Assembly (NCBI RefSeq): GCF_029948125.1
Contig: NZ_JASAMB010000001.1
Coordinates: 1 to 64,000 of the forward strand
Length of the DNA stretch: 64,000 nt
DNA from: Catellatospora sp. KI3
GTDB lineage: Bacteria; Actinomycetota; Actinomycetes; Mycobacteriales; Micromonosporaceae
Direction of reading: 5' to 3'
Of this stretch, positions 38,778 through 48,022 are shown in pieces. The translations under genes were made by a program, and so were the position numbers. The number at the start of each line of letters is the position of its first letter. The stretch's first letter is position 1. The notes beneath the pieces were generated by a model. That model had not been told where the DNA came from and ran no database searches. It was given only the letters and a program-made list of their open reading frames with translations.

Positions 38778-39907
38778 GCCAGCCCCGCGACGAAGGCGCG
38801 CAGAACCTCGAACTGGCCGCTCAGGTCGTGGCCGACCGTACCGATCGGGTCCTTGAAGAAGAACGCCAGCTCCGGCAGCGGCCCACTGCGGCCGGCCGCG
38901 TGCGCGGCGGCGGTGATCCGGGCCAGGTCCAGCACCAGCGGCGCGGCCAGCGCCGAGTCGCACCCGTGCCAGGTGAACTCCAGCCGCATCGGCGTGCCGA
39001 GGAACCCCCGGAAGGTGACCAGGTCCCAGGCGGCCTTGAAGTCGCCCAGGTCCGCGACGTACTCGATCCGGGTGTGGCCCTCCGGCTGGTAGCCCAGCGT
39101 CTCGGCGAGCACCCGCTGCTTGCTGGCCGCCTTGGCCGCGTTGGCATCCGGCCGGGCCAGGTTGGCGCCGTCCCCGCCCCCGAGCAGGTTGGTGCCCGAC
39201 CACGACCGCACGGCCAGGTTGCGCTGCGCGAACATCGGCGCGAGCACCGACTTGACCAGCGTCTCCCCCGTCTTGCCGTCGTGCCCGCCGTACGGGACGC
39301 CCGCCCGCAGCGCCAGCTCGTGCAGCGCGGGCAGCCGCGCCCCGGTCGACGGCGTGAAGTCGACGTACGGACACCCCGCCGCGAAGGCCGCGTACGCGTA
39401 CAGCGAGCTCGGCGGCAGCACCTCGCCCTCGCCGTCCAGCGCCGCGGCCAGCGCGTCGGCGTCGGTGTGGGCCGGGTGCGGCACGGCGGCGGCCTCGGTC
39501 GAGGACAGGTTCACCACGATCACGCGGGCCAGGCCGTGCCGGTCACGGAAGTCGGCGAGGTCGGCGGCGGTCTGGGCGGCGGTGGCGGCCTGGGTGTGCC
39601 CGCGCGGCGCCGGGCGCAGCTCCGACTCGACCGCGGCCAGGTCGGGCTGCAGGGCCGCGACCAGGCGGGCGGGCAGCACCCCCGCCTCGGCCAGCTCGTC
39701 GGCCCGCTTGAGCAGCGGCGTCGACACCTGGTCGTGGCCGCCGAAGACGAGGTCGGCCAGGGCCGGCAGCGCGGAGCTGCGCAGTTGCGGGAGTTCGGTG
39801 ACGCATCCGGTCGGCTCGGCCAGCCCGGCACGCAGCCCGGCGGCCCCGACGATGGTGGTGACGGCGACAGACCCCCGCCCACCGACCAGCCAGACACCTG
39901 TTCGCAT
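38774..39907 (-). CDS. Inositol-3-phosphate synthase-like NAD-dependent cyclase
   Basis: 377 aa. An N-terminal Rossmann domain (GVWLVGGRGSVAVTTIVGA) and the Ino1 core HDGKTGETLVKSVL, followed by SGTNLLGGGDGANL and the NAAKAASKQRVL block. Ino1 cyclises glucose-6-phosphate to inositol-3-phosphate. This is a divergent paralogue type tied to ebo-like operons, so it may make another cyclitol phosphate. It occupies the place where other ebo clusters carry the dehydroquinate-synthase-like EboD, also a sugar-phosphate cyclase. First gene of the operon; ATG 39907 follows GGGAG. Confidence 0.85.
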   Translation of the reverse strand: MRTGVWLVGGRGSVAVTTIVGAAGLRAGLAEPTGCVTELPQLRSSALPALADLVFGGHDQVSTPLLKRADELAEAGVLPARLVAALQPDLAAVESELRPAPRGHTQAATAAQTAADLADFRDRHGLARVIVVNLSSTEAAAVPHPAHTDADALAAALDGEGEVLPPSSLYAYAAFAAGCPYVDFTPSTGARLPALHELALRAGVPYGGHDGKTGETLVKSVLAPMFAQRNLAVRSWSGTNLLGGGDGANLARPDANAAKAASKQRVLAETLGYQPEGHTRIEYVADLGDFKAAWDLVTFRGFLGTPMRLEFTWHGCDSALAAPLVLDLARITAAAHAAGRSGPLPELAFFFKDPIGTVGHDLSGQFEVLRAFVAGLA

Positions 39908-40054
39908 TGTGGTCTCCCGGGGAGATTGAGGAGAAACCAAGCCAGATTACTTGATTTCGCCACAATACCCGGAAGAACACCCTATGTCCGTTTGCTGGCC
40001 ATCCCCCCAGCTCACCACCGCGTGTTCCCGGGAGCGAAGATCGCCGACGAGAGC

Positions 40055-40109
40055 GTTAAGAAGGGCCCCTTCCGCTACGGATAGCGATAAGAAGGGGCCC
40101 TTCCTTCGC
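40055..40109. repeat. Palindromic repeat, family C, copy 3
   Basis: 55 bp: GTTAAGAAGGGCCCCTTCCG, CTACGGATAGCGATAA, GAAGGGGCCCTTCCTTCGC. It starts 6 bp beyond the miaB stop, between miaB and the head of the ebo-like operon, so it may also stop miaB transcription from entering that operon. Confidence 0.82.
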
Positions 40110-40114
40110 CTGAG

Positions 40115-41662
40115 TCAGCAGGTGGAGCAGGCGCTGTCGGTGGGGGTGGGCTGGGTGGGGGGCTTGCCGATGGTGGGGAGGCCGAGCATGACGCCGGGGG
40201 TGCGGACGGCGCGGCCCGCCTCGTACGCGTCGCCGGCGCGGGTGCGGCGGTGCGACAGCAGCGGACCGTCGGCGTTGAGGTGGTGCGGGGCGGCGTAGCT
40301 GACCTCGGTGTGCACCACGTCGCCGGGGCGCACGGCGGCCGCCTGCTCGGGCGTGACCGCGAAGTGGACCAGGCGGCCGTCGCGCGCGCGTCCGGACATA
40401 CGCCCGGTGGCCTCGTCCTTGCGGCCCTCGCCGACCGCGACCAGGACCTCCAGCTCGCGCCCGACCTGCTTTCTGTTCTCCGCCCAGGTGATGTCCTCCA
40501 GCGTGGCCACCAGGCGCTCGTAGCGCTCCTGGACCACCTGCTTGGGCACCTGCCCGTCCATGGTCGCCGCGGGCGTGCCGGGCCGCTTGGAGTACTGGAA
40601 CGTGAACGCCGAGGAGAAGCGCGACTCGCGCACCACGCGCAGCGTCTCCTCGAAGTCGGCGTCGGTCTCGCCGGGGAAGCCGACGATGATGTCGGTGGTG
40701 ATCGCCGCGTCCGGCATGGCCGCGCGCACGTTCTCGATGATCGACAGGTACCGGTCGGACCGGTACGACCGCTTCATCGCCCGCAGCACGGCGTCGGAGC
40801 CGGACTGCAGCGGCATGTGCAGCTGGTGGCACACGTTGGCGGTCTCGGCCATCGCCTCGATCACGTCGTCGGTGAAGGCGGCCGGGTGCGGGCTGGTGAA
40901 CCGCACCCGCTCCAGCCCGCGCTCCTGCAGCTGCCCGCAGGCGCGCAGCAGCTTGCCGAAGGCGAGCCGGTCGCCGAACTCCACGCCGTACGTGTTGACG
41001 TTCTGGCCGAGCAGGGTCACTTCGAGCACGCCCGCGGCGACCAGCGCCTCGACCTCGGCCAGGATCTCGCCGGGGCGGCGGTCCTTCTCCTTGCCGCGCA
41101 GGCTGGGCACGATGCAGAAGGTGCAGGTGTTGTTGCACCCCACGGAGATGGACACCCAGCCGGAGTAGGTCGACTCGCGCCGGGTGGGCAGGGTCGAGGG
41201 GAAGACCTCCAGCGACTCCAGCAGCTCGACCTGGGCGGACTCGTTGTGCCGTGCGCGCTCCAGCAGCACCGGCAGCGAGCCGATGTTGTGGGTGCCGAAC
41301 ACCACGTCGACCCAGGGCGCCTTCTTGACGATGTCGCCCTGGTCCTTCTGCGCCAGGCAGCCGCCGACCGCGATCTGCATGCCCGGGTTCTTGTCCTTCA
41401 CCGGGCGCAGGTGGCCGAGGTTGCCGTAGAGGCGGTTGTCGGCGTTCTCGCGGACGGCGCAGGTGTTGAAGACGACCACGTCGGGCACCCGGCCGGGCTC
41501 GGCGGCCGGGTCGAGCCGCACGTAGCCGGCGCCGTCGAGCAGCCCCGAGATGCGCTCGGAGTCGTGCACGTTCATCTGGCAGCCGTACGTGCGGACCTCG
41601 TAGGTGCGCACCGGCATGGCCTCGCCGTCTGCGGCGGTCTGGGTGTCAGGCAGGGTAGTCAT
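40115..41662 (-). CDS. miaB: tRNA-2-methylthio-N6-dimethylallyladenosine synthase
   Basis: 515 aa radical-SAM methylthiotransferase acting on the MiaA product. The N-terminal auxiliary cluster Cys are in [15 protein letters not shown] and VGGCLAQ. The radical SAM motif is CNNTCTFC, and a C-terminal TRAM domain follows. An extra tail of about 60 aa ends in CSTC, which could bind metal. Start ATG 41662. Convergent with nothing; its 3' end meets repeat C3. Divergent from gluA. Confidence 0.96.
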   Translation of the reverse strand: MTTLPDTQTAADGEAMPVRTYEVRTYGCQMNVHDSERISGLLDGAGYVRLDPAAEPGRVPDVVVFNTCAVRENADNRLYGNLGHLRPVKDKNPGMQIAVGGCLAQKDQGDIVKKAPWVDVVFGTHNIGSLPVLLERARHNESAQVELLESLEVFPSTLPTRRESTYSGWVSISVGCNNTCTFCIVPSLRGKEKDRRPGEILAEVEALVAAGVLEVTLLGQNVNTYGVEFGDRLAFGKLLRACGQLQERGLERVRFTSPHPAAFTDDVIEAMAETANVCHQLHMPLQSGSDAVLRAMKRSYRSDRYLSIIENVRAAMPDAAITTDIIVGFPGETDADFEETLRVVRESRFSSAFTFQYSKRPGTPAATMDGQVPKQVVQERYERLVATLEDITWAENRKQVGRELEVLVAVGEGRKDEATGRMSGRARDGRLVHFAVTPEQAAAVRPGDVVHTEVSYAAPHHLNADGPLLSHRRTRAGDAYEAGRAVRTPGVMLGLPTIGKPPTQPTPTDSACSTC

Positions 41663-41808
41663 CTCAACCGAAAAGGGTATCCGGTCGGGCGTGGATCGGC
41701 CGAACCGAGGGAAGTTACCCGGATGTGACCCGCCGGGGGCGCCACTTTCACTTCCGTCCCTCTAGTCTCACTAGTCAGACGATGTACCGACACCGAAAGG
41801 ACGGTGGC

Positions 41809-42552
41809 ATGTCCGACGAACCGCTGATCGTGCTGGACTCCGTGAACAAGTGGTTCGGAGAGCTGCACGTGCTGCGCGACGTGAACCTCACGGTCGAGCG
41901 GGGCGAGGTCGTCGTGGTGGTCGGCCCGTCGGGTTCGGGCAAGTCCACCCTGTGCCGCACCATCAACCGGCTGGAGACCATCAACTCCGGCACCATCCGC
42001 TTCGACGGCCGCGACCTGCCGGCCGAGGGCCGCGCGCTGGCGCGCCTGCGCAGCGAGGTCGGCATGGTCTTCCAGTCGTTCAACCTGTTCGCGCACATGA
42101 GCGTGCTCGACAACGTGATGCTCGGCCCGGTGAAGGTGCGCAGCGAGTCGCGCACCGCCGCCCGCGACCGCGCGCTGCAGCTGCTCGACCGGGTCGGCAT
42201 CGCCGACCAGGCGGGCAAGCTGCCGGTGCAGCTGTCCGGCGGCCAGCAGCAGCGTGCCGCGATCGCCCGCGCCCTGGCCATGCAGCCTAAGGCGATGCTG
42301 TTCGACGAGCCCACCAGCGCGCTGGACCCGGAGATGGTCGGCGAGGTCCTCGACGTGATGACCTCCTTGGCCCGCGACGGCATGACCATGATCGTGGTCA
42401 CGCACGAGATGGGCTTCGCCCGCCACGCCGCCCACCGGGTCGCGTTCATGGCCGACGGCCAGTTGGTCGAGCAGGCCGCGCCCGCGGAGTTCTTCGCCAA
42501 CCCGCGCAGTGACCGGGCCCGCGAGTTCCTGTCGAAGGTCCTCCAACACTGA
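41809..42552 (+). CDS. gluA: Glutamate ABC transporter ATP-binding protein
   Basis: 247 aa ABC ATPase. Walker A GPSGSGKST, Q-loop MVFQSFNLF, signature LSGGQQQR, Walker B MLFDEPTSALD and H-loop VVTHEMGFA. It energises polar amino acid uptake with gluBCD. ATG 41809 follows AAAGGACGG. First gene of a four-gene operon; the order gluABCD matches the corynebacterial glutamate system. Confidence 0.95.
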   Translation: MSDEPLIVLDSVNKWFGELHVLRDVNLTVERGEVVVVVGPSGSGKSTLCRTINRLETINSGTIRFDGRDLPAEGRALARLRSEVGMVFQSFNLFAHMSVLDNVMLGPVKVRSESRTAARDRALQLLDRVGIADQAGKLPVQLSGGQQQRAAIARALAMQPKAMLFDEPTSALDPEMVGEVLDVMTSLARDGMTMIVVTHEMGFARHAAHRVAFMADGQLVEQAAPAEFFANPRSDRAREFLSKVLQH

Positions 42553-42662
42553 GGGCGCCGATCGACGACCTGGATGAGACTCCGTCGCCGGACCGGCGGC
42601 GGCAGGAAACGCCCCGGCGTCGCTCACCGTGACGAGGGCGTTGAACGAGGAGGGACGAATCA

Positions 42663-43517
42663 ATGCGTTTCACGCGTATGGCGGCGGTCGCCGCGGTCGC
42701 GCTGCTCGCACTCGGCACGGCTGCCTGCGGCAGCGACGAGCCCGCGACACCGGCCGGTGGCACGCCGCTGACGGCCAAGGCCGCCGCGGGTGACCTCAAG
42801 TTCGGCGTCAAGGCCGACCAGCCGGGCCTCGGCCTGCAGACGGGCAGCAACTACGAGGGCTTCGACATCGAGATCGCGAAGATCATCGCGAAGGGCCTCG
42901 GCGGCGACCCGGCCAAGAACAAGTACGTGACCACGGTCTCCGCCAACCGTGAGCCGTTCCTGCAGCAGGGCACGGTCGACGTGGTCGTCGCGACGTACAC
43001 CATCAACGACGACCGCAAGAAGAAGGTCAACTTCGCCGGGCCGTACTACACCGCCGGGCAGGACCTGCTCGTGAAGGCCGACTCGACGATCACCGGACCG
43101 GAGCAGATCGACGGCAAGAAGGTCTGCTCGGTGACCGGCTCGACCCCGGCCAAGCGCATCGCGGAGAAGTACCCGAAGGCGCAGCTGCAGCTGTTCGACA
43201 ACTACTCCAAGTGCGTGACGGCGCTGAACGACGGGACCGTCGACGCGGTGACCACCGACGACATCATCCTCGCCGGCTACGCCGCGCAGCCCGACTTCGC
43301 AGGCAAGCTGAAGCTGGTCGGCAAGCCGTTCTCGTCCGAGCCGTACGGCATCGGCGTGAAGCTGGAGGACAAGGCGGGCTGCAACAAGATCAACGAGATC
43401 CTGAAGGCCGCCGTGGCCGACGGCTCGTACGCGGCGGCGTGGAACGCCACGCTCGGCAAGAGCGGCACGCCGGCCCCGACGCTGGACACGACCAAGCTCA
43501 CCAACTGCCCCGCGTGA
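42663..43517 (+). CDS. gluB: Glutamate ABC transporter substrate-binding lipoprotein
   Basis: 284 aa. Lipoprotein signal with lipobox LGTAAC (Cys21), then a family 3 solute-binding domain: LKFGVKADQPGLGLQ, FDIEIAKIIAKGLGG, VDVVVATYTINDDRKKKVNFAGPYY. It captures glutamate or a related amino acid outside the membrane. GAGGAGG lies upstream of ATG 42663. Length typical. Confidence 0.95.
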   Translation: MRFTRMAAVAAVALLALGTAACGSDEPATPAGGTPLTAKAAAGDLKFGVKADQPGLGLQTGSNYEGFDIEIAKIIAKGLGGDPAKNKYVTTVSANREPFLQQGTVDVVVATYTINDDRKKKVNFAGPYYTAGQDLLVKADSTITGPEQIDGKKVCSVTGSTPAKRIAEKYPKAQLQLFDNYSKCVTALNDGTVDAVTTDDIILAGYAAQPDFAGKLKLVGKPFSSEPYGIGVKLEDKAGCNKINEILKAAVADGSYAAAWNATLGKSGTPAPTLDTTKLTNCPA

Positions 43518-43593
43518 CCGCAGCCGGTGGGGCGGGAGGTCCGGCTGCCCGCCCCACCGGACCCGCGACCACGGGCCACCCAGAGGAAACACG

Positions 43594-44268
43594 ATGGACG
43601 TCTTCTCCGATCCGGTGAACCGGCAGGCCTTCCTGGACGGCTTCGCGATGATCCTGAAGCTGACCGCCGCGTCGGCACTGCTGTCACTGGCGCTCGGGCT
43701 GCTGCTGGCCGCCTGCCGGGTGTCCCCGGTGCCGGTGCTGCGCGCGGTCGGCGCGGGCTGGGTGCACCTGTTCCGCAACACCCCGCTGACGCTGATCATC
43801 ACGTTCTGCTTCTTCGGGCTGTACAGCGCCATGGGCGTGAAGTTCTCCGACGACATCGCCGTCAACAACTACTGGCTGGCGGTGGTGGGGCTCTCGGCGT
43901 ACACGGCGGCGTTCGTGTGCGAGGCGATCCGCTCGGGCATCAACACCGTGCCGATCGGGCAGGCCGAGGCGGCCCGCGCGCTCGGACTCACCTTCTCGCA
44001 GAACCTGCGCCTGATCATCCTGCCGCAGGCGATGCGCTCGGTGGTGGCGCCGCTGGGCAGCATCCTCATCGCGCTGACCAAGAACGCGACCATCGCCGGG
44101 GTGATCGGCGTCATGGAAGCGTCGTCGCAGATGAAGCAGCTGATCAACGACAACGGCGACGCCGCCGTGGAGATCTTCGCGGTCTTCGCACTCGCCTTCG
44201 TGGTCCTGCTCGTCCCCGTCGGGTACGGCTTCAGCGCCCTGGCCAACCGCCTGGTGGTGCGCCGATGA
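43594..44268 (+). CDS. gluC: Glutamate ABC transporter permease GluC
   Basis: 224 aa, about five membrane helices, His/Glu/Gln/Opine permease family. The EAA loop, which docks the ATPase, reads EAARALGLTFSQNLRLIILPQAMR. Partner of GluD. Starts 76 bp after gluB behind AGAGGAAAC. Confidence 0.94.
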   Translation: MDVFSDPVNRQAFLDGFAMILKLTAASALLSLALGLLLAACRVSPVPVLRAVGAGWVHLFRNTPLTLIITFCFFGLYSAMGVKFSDDIAVNNYWLAVVGLSAYTAAFVCEAIRSGINTVPIGQAEAARALGLTFSQNLRLIILPQAMRSVVAPLGSILIALTKNATIAGVIGVMEASSQMKQLINDNGDAAVEIFAVFALAFVVLLVPVGYGFSALANRLVVRR

Positions 44269-44296
44269 CCCGCCGCCCCGACACTCTGGAGATGCG

Positions 44297-45202
44297 ATGA
44301 GCGCGAGCGTCCTCTACGACCACCCCGGCCCCCGCGCGCGCCTGCGCAACCGGGCGCTCAGCGTCGTCGTCGTCGCCCTGCTGCTCGCCGGCGCCTACTG
44401 GGTCTACCGGGCCTTCGACGCCAAGGGCCAGTGGGACTGGAAGAAGTGGCAGCCCTTCTTCCAGGAGATGCCCAACCCCGGCGGCGCCCCGGTCAACGTG
44501 TGGACCGACTACATCGTGCCCGGTCTGGTCGGCACGCTGACCGCCGCCGCCACCGCGATGGTGCTGGCGCTGGCGTTCGGCCTGCTCTTCAGCGTGGCGC
44601 GGCTGTCCGAGCACGCCTGGATCCGGGTGCCGTCGGGCATGGTGGTCGAGTTCTTCCGGGCCGTGCCGCTGCTGCTGATGATCTTCTTCCTGGTGTACGG
44701 CGGCTACTACGTCTTCGGCACCGCCGTGCCCGCCTTCTGGGCGGTCGTCATCGGGCTGACGCTCTACAACGGCTCGGTGCTGGCCGAGGCGTTCCGCGCG
44801 GGCATCCGCGCAGTGCCGGGCGGGCAGGCCGAGGCGGCGTACAGCCTGGGGCTGGTCAAGAGCCAGGTCATGCGGCTGATCCTGATCCCGCAGGCCGCCC
44901 GCAGCATGCTGCCGGTGATCGTGAGCCAGCTGGTGGTGGTGCTCAAGGACACCGCGCTGGGCTACATCGTGGCGTACTCGGAGCTGATGCTCGAAGGCAG
45001 CAAGATCTACGCCAACTACAACAACGTGGTCCCGGTGTTCCTGGTCCTCGCCGCGATCTACATCGTGATCAACGCGACGCTGACCCTGATCGCACACCTG
45101 CTGGAGCGGCGCGCCAACCGCCGCGGCGTGGCCACCCCGGCCGCCCGCCTCGGCGCGGCGAACGCGGCCGCCTCGGGCGTCGGCGGCGGTGGCGGCGCCT
45201 GA
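44297..45202 (+). CDS. gluD: Glutamate ABC transporter permease GluD
   Basis: 301 aa, a membrane permease of the same family as GluC, with EAA loop AEAAYSLGLVKSQVMRLILIPQAAR. It is longer by about 75 residues, with an extra N-terminal helix and a periplasmic segment (WDWKKWQPFFQEMPNP) and a Gly-rich C-terminus. Ends the operon at a strong terminator. Confidence 0.94.
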   Translation: MSASVLYDHPGPRARLRNRALSVVVVALLLAGAYWVYRAFDAKGQWDWKKWQPFFQEMPNPGGAPVNVWTDYIVPGLVGTLTAAATAMVLALAFGLLFSVARLSEHAWIRVPSGMVVEFFRAVPLLLMIFFLVYGGYYVFGTAVPAFWAVVIGLTLYNGSVLAEAFRAGIRAVPGGQAEAAYSLGLVKSQVMRLILIPQAARSMLPVIVSQLVVVLKDTALGYIVAYSELMLEGSKIYANYNNVVPVFLVLAAIYIVINATLTLIAHLLERRANRRGVATPAARLGAANAAASGVGGGGGA

Positions 45203-45203
45203 C

Positions 45204-45242
45204 CTGCGAAAGGCGCCGCCCCGCAGTTCGGGGCGGCGCCTT
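45204..45242. terminator. Bidirectional intrinsic terminator
   Basis: Perfect 17 bp stem CGAAAGGCGCCGCCCCG / CGGGGCGGCGCCTTTCG with a 5 nt loop between the convergent gluD and rny genes. Confidence 0.88.
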
Positions 45243-45251
45243 TCGACTCCG

Positions 45252-47108
45252 TCAGCGGGCGATCTCGGTGGTCCGCGACTCGCGCACGACCGTGATCCGG
45301 ATCTGACCCGGGTAGGTCAGCTCCTCCTCGATCTGCTTGGCCACGTCCCGGGCCAGCACCGCGGCACCGATCTCGTCGACCTCCTCCGGGCGCACCATCA
45401 CCCGGATCTCCCGACCGGCCTGCATCGCGAACACCTTGTCGACGCCCGACTTGGCCCCGGCGATCTCCTCGATCCGCTCCAGCCGCTTCACGTACGCCTC
45501 CAGCGACTCCCGGCGCGCGCCGGGACGGCCGCCCGAGCAGGCGTCCGAAGCCTGGGTCAGCACCGCCTCGATCGTCTGCGGCGGCACCTCGTTGTGGTGC
45601 GCCTCGATCGCATGCACGACCTCCTCGCTCTCCCCGAACCGGCGGGCCACGTCCGCGCCGATGAGCGCGTGCGAACCCTCCACCTCGTGGGTGAGCGCCT
45701 TGCCGATGTCGTGCAGGAACGCCGACCGCTTGATCAGCTCCGGGTCCAGCTTCAGCTCGGCGGCCATGATCCCGGCGATGTGCGCCGTCTCCACCAGATG
45801 CTTCAGCACGTTCTGCCCGTACGACGTCCGGTAGCGCAGCCGCCCCAGCAGCGTGACCAGCTCCGGATGGATGTCGGTGATCCCGACCTCGACCAGCGCG
45901 TCCTCCGCCGCGCGCTGGCACATCCGCTCCACCTCGAACCGGGCCACGTCGTAGACCTCTTCGATGCGGTGCGGGTGGATGCGCCCGTCGAGCACCAGCT
46001 TCTCCAGCGTGAGCCGCCCCACCTCCCGGCGCACCGGGTCGAAGCAGGACAGCAGCACCGCCTCCGGGGTGTCGTCGATGATCAGGTTCACGCCGGTGAC
46101 GGTCTCGAAGGCGCGGATGTTGCGGCCCTCGCGGCCGATGATGCGGCCCTTCATCTCGTCGCTGGGCAGGTGCAGCACGCTGACCACGCTCTCGGCGGTC
46201 TGCTCGCTGGCCACCCGCTGGATCGCGTCGACCACGATGTGCCGGGCCCGCTGCTCACCGGTGGCGCGGGCGTCGGCCTCGATGTCGCGCACCAGCAGCG
46301 CGGCCTCGCGCTTGGCCTGGTTCTCGATCGTCTCCACCAGCTCGGACTTGGCCGCGTCGGCGGTCAGCCCGGCGACCCGCTCCAGCTCCCGGCGGCGCAC
46401 CTCCTGCGCCTGGGCCAGCTCCTGCTCCTTGGCCTGCAGGGCCAGGTCCCACTTGGCCAGCTCGGTCTCGGCGGCGGCGATCCGGCGGTCCCGCTCGGCC
46501 AGCCGCTCCGCCTCCTCGACGTTCTGCCGCTCCCGCTCGGCCAGTCGCTCCGCCTCCGCGGCGTGCAGCCGCTCGCGCTCGTCCAGCCGCTGCAACCGGC
46601 GCTCGGCCTCGGCGGCCTGCTCCTTCGCGGTCGAGGTCAGCATCGCGATCTCCCGCTCGCCGGTCCGGCGGGCGGTGCTGCGCACCTGCTCGGCGTCCTC
46701 CTCGGCCTGGCGGTGCGCGCGCTGGAGCACGGTGTCGGCCTCGGCGTGCGCCGCGTCCAGCACCCGCTGCGCCTCGGCCCGGGACGTGGCCACCTCGGCC
46801 TTGGCCGCGGCGTTCTCGGCGCGTACGGCGGTGGCCTCCGCGCGGGCAGACGCCACCGAACGGCGCTCGCTCTCCAGCGCGGCCTGCGCGTCGGAGACGG
46901 AGTTCTGCAGCTCGACCAGGGTCTGGCGCTGCCGCTCGCGCTCGGCGACCGCCTCCGGGTCGTCCACGACCACACTCAGCGGCAGCCCGGTCGGCGCGGT
47001 GGGCGCGGCCAGCCGGCGCATCAGCCGCGAGCCCAGCACCAGCACCAGGGCGACGAGCAGCGTGAGCACGACGATCGCCGCGAGCAGCGCTGTCTCCACA
47101 ACGCTCAT
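45252..47108 (-). CDS. rny: Ribonuclease Y
   Basis: 618 aa. It is a membrane-anchored endoribonuclease that starts mRNA decay. N-terminal membrane helix at about 5-28 (ALLAAIVVLTLLVALVLVL), then a very long coiled coil (about 60-310), a KH domain with GRIIGREGRNIRAFE and an HD domain with LHDIGKALTHEVEGSHA. It is about 100 residues longer than the 520 aa Bacillus enzyme, all in the coiled coil. Start ATG 47108; the upstream 43-codon extension is unsupported. Convergent with gluD. Confidence 0.93.
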   Translation of the reverse strand: MSVVETALLAAIVVLTLLVALVLVLGSRLMRRLAAPTAPTGLPLSVVVDDPEAVAERERQRQTLVELQNSVSDAQAALESERRSVASARAEATAVRAENAAAKAEVATSRAEAQRVLDAAHAEADTVLQRAHRQAEEDAEQVRSTARRTGEREIAMLTSTAKEQAAEAERRLQRLDERERLHAAEAERLAERERQNVEEAERLAERDRRIAAAETELAKWDLALQAKEQELAQAQEVRRRELERVAGLTADAAKSELVETIENQAKREAALLVRDIEADARATGEQRARHIVVDAIQRVASEQTAESVVSVLHLPSDEMKGRIIGREGRNIRAFETVTGVNLIIDDTPEAVLLSCFDPVRREVGRLTLEKLVLDGRIHPHRIEEVYDVARFEVERMCQRAAEDALVEVGITDIHPELVTLLGRLRYRTSYGQNVLKHLVETAHIAGIMAAELKLDPELIKRSAFLHDIGKALTHEVEGSHALIGADVARRFGESEEVVHAIEAHHNEVPPQTIEAVLTQASDACSGGRPGARRESLEAYVKRLERIEEIAGAKSGVDKVFAMQAGREIRVMVRPEEVDEIGAAVLARDVAKQIEEELTYPGQIRITVVRESRTTEIAR

Positions 47109-47702
47109 GGCGCGTTCCCGTCGTGCTCGGTCATGGCCCGCCTCCTGACGCTCGGTCCCGGCCGGCACGGTGGTGCCGGTGCGGAGGCACCCGACCAGGG
47201 TGGGGGGTGACGGCACCGCACGGTCATCGCTGCACACAGCGCGTTGTGACGAGACTACATTCCGCTTCGGTCAGCGGGTAGCCTCGTCCCGTCGCGCTGC
47301 CCAACCGGCGCCAAGGCGCGTCGGAGCTGCGACTTCGTGTGGTCGGCCGCGCTGGGGTGTCGGCGGCCGAGTGTGTTCACCAGGCAAAACTGTTGTCGTA
47401 CTGTTACGCGTTCTATGTTGTGTGGTTTAACACGAGCTGGTCGGTGATACCTCTTCATGCGAGGCTAGGTTGCCGGAGGCGGTCCGGTCAAGAACTCATG
47501 ATCGGACACCAACTCGCACGCATCGCCCATTGTGTCCGGATGCCAAGCGATGCGACCTGTCCGTAACGGTTCTGAATCCCGGCGTGTCGCGCGTGTCCGC
47601 GCTTCCACCCCGCCACCTGGCCCGCCCCGCCCGAACCCCGCACCCCAGGAACGCCCCACTCCCCAGAAAACGTTGTCATCCCACCCAGCCCCGGACCGCC
47701 GG

Positions 47703-47801
47703 CCACCGCGGCCGCCAGCCGGCGCGGCCCGCCGACCACCGCGGCCGCCAGCCGGCGCGGCCCGCCGGCCACCGCGGCCGCCAGCCGGCGCGGCCCGCCG
47801 A
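47703..47801. repeat. 33 bp tandem repeat, three copies
   Basis: Three head-to-tail 33 bp units (starting CCACCGCGGCCGCCAGCC), identical except for the last base, flanked by partial units on both sides. Extremely G/C-rich. Likely a variable-number tandem repeat; no coding support. Confidence 0.85.
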
Positions 47802-47960
47802 CCGGTGCGGACCGCCGACGGCCACCCGCTTCTTCGCCATGATCAACCTTACGGGTCGGAAAGTGGCCCTGAACCAGACCCCCTGCCCCAAAACGCCGAT
47901 CATCGTGAACTTCGCCACCCACGCGGCCCGCTTGCCCACTCCCCACCCTCCGGAGCAGCG

Positions 47961-48022
47961 TGCAGTTTCGGGGAAACTGCAGGAATCGCGAGCCGAATTC
48001 GTGCACCTTCCCTGAAACTGCA
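47961..48022. repeat. Palindromic repeat, family B, copy 4
   Basis: 62 bp with arms TGCAGTTTCGGGGAAACTGC and GCACCTTCCCTGAAACTGCA; one mismatch spoils the perfect stem. It lies 78 bp beyond the recX stop. Confidence 0.82.

Noticed and set aside
47255-47570. Short open frames of 60-75 aa in the recX-rny gap
   Set aside because: No ribosome-binding site, no recognisable domain and overlapping frames on both strands; treated as non-coding.
47703-47801. Tandem repeat considered as a CRISPR array
   Set aside because: Units are directly adjacent with no unique spacers, and no cas genes are present.
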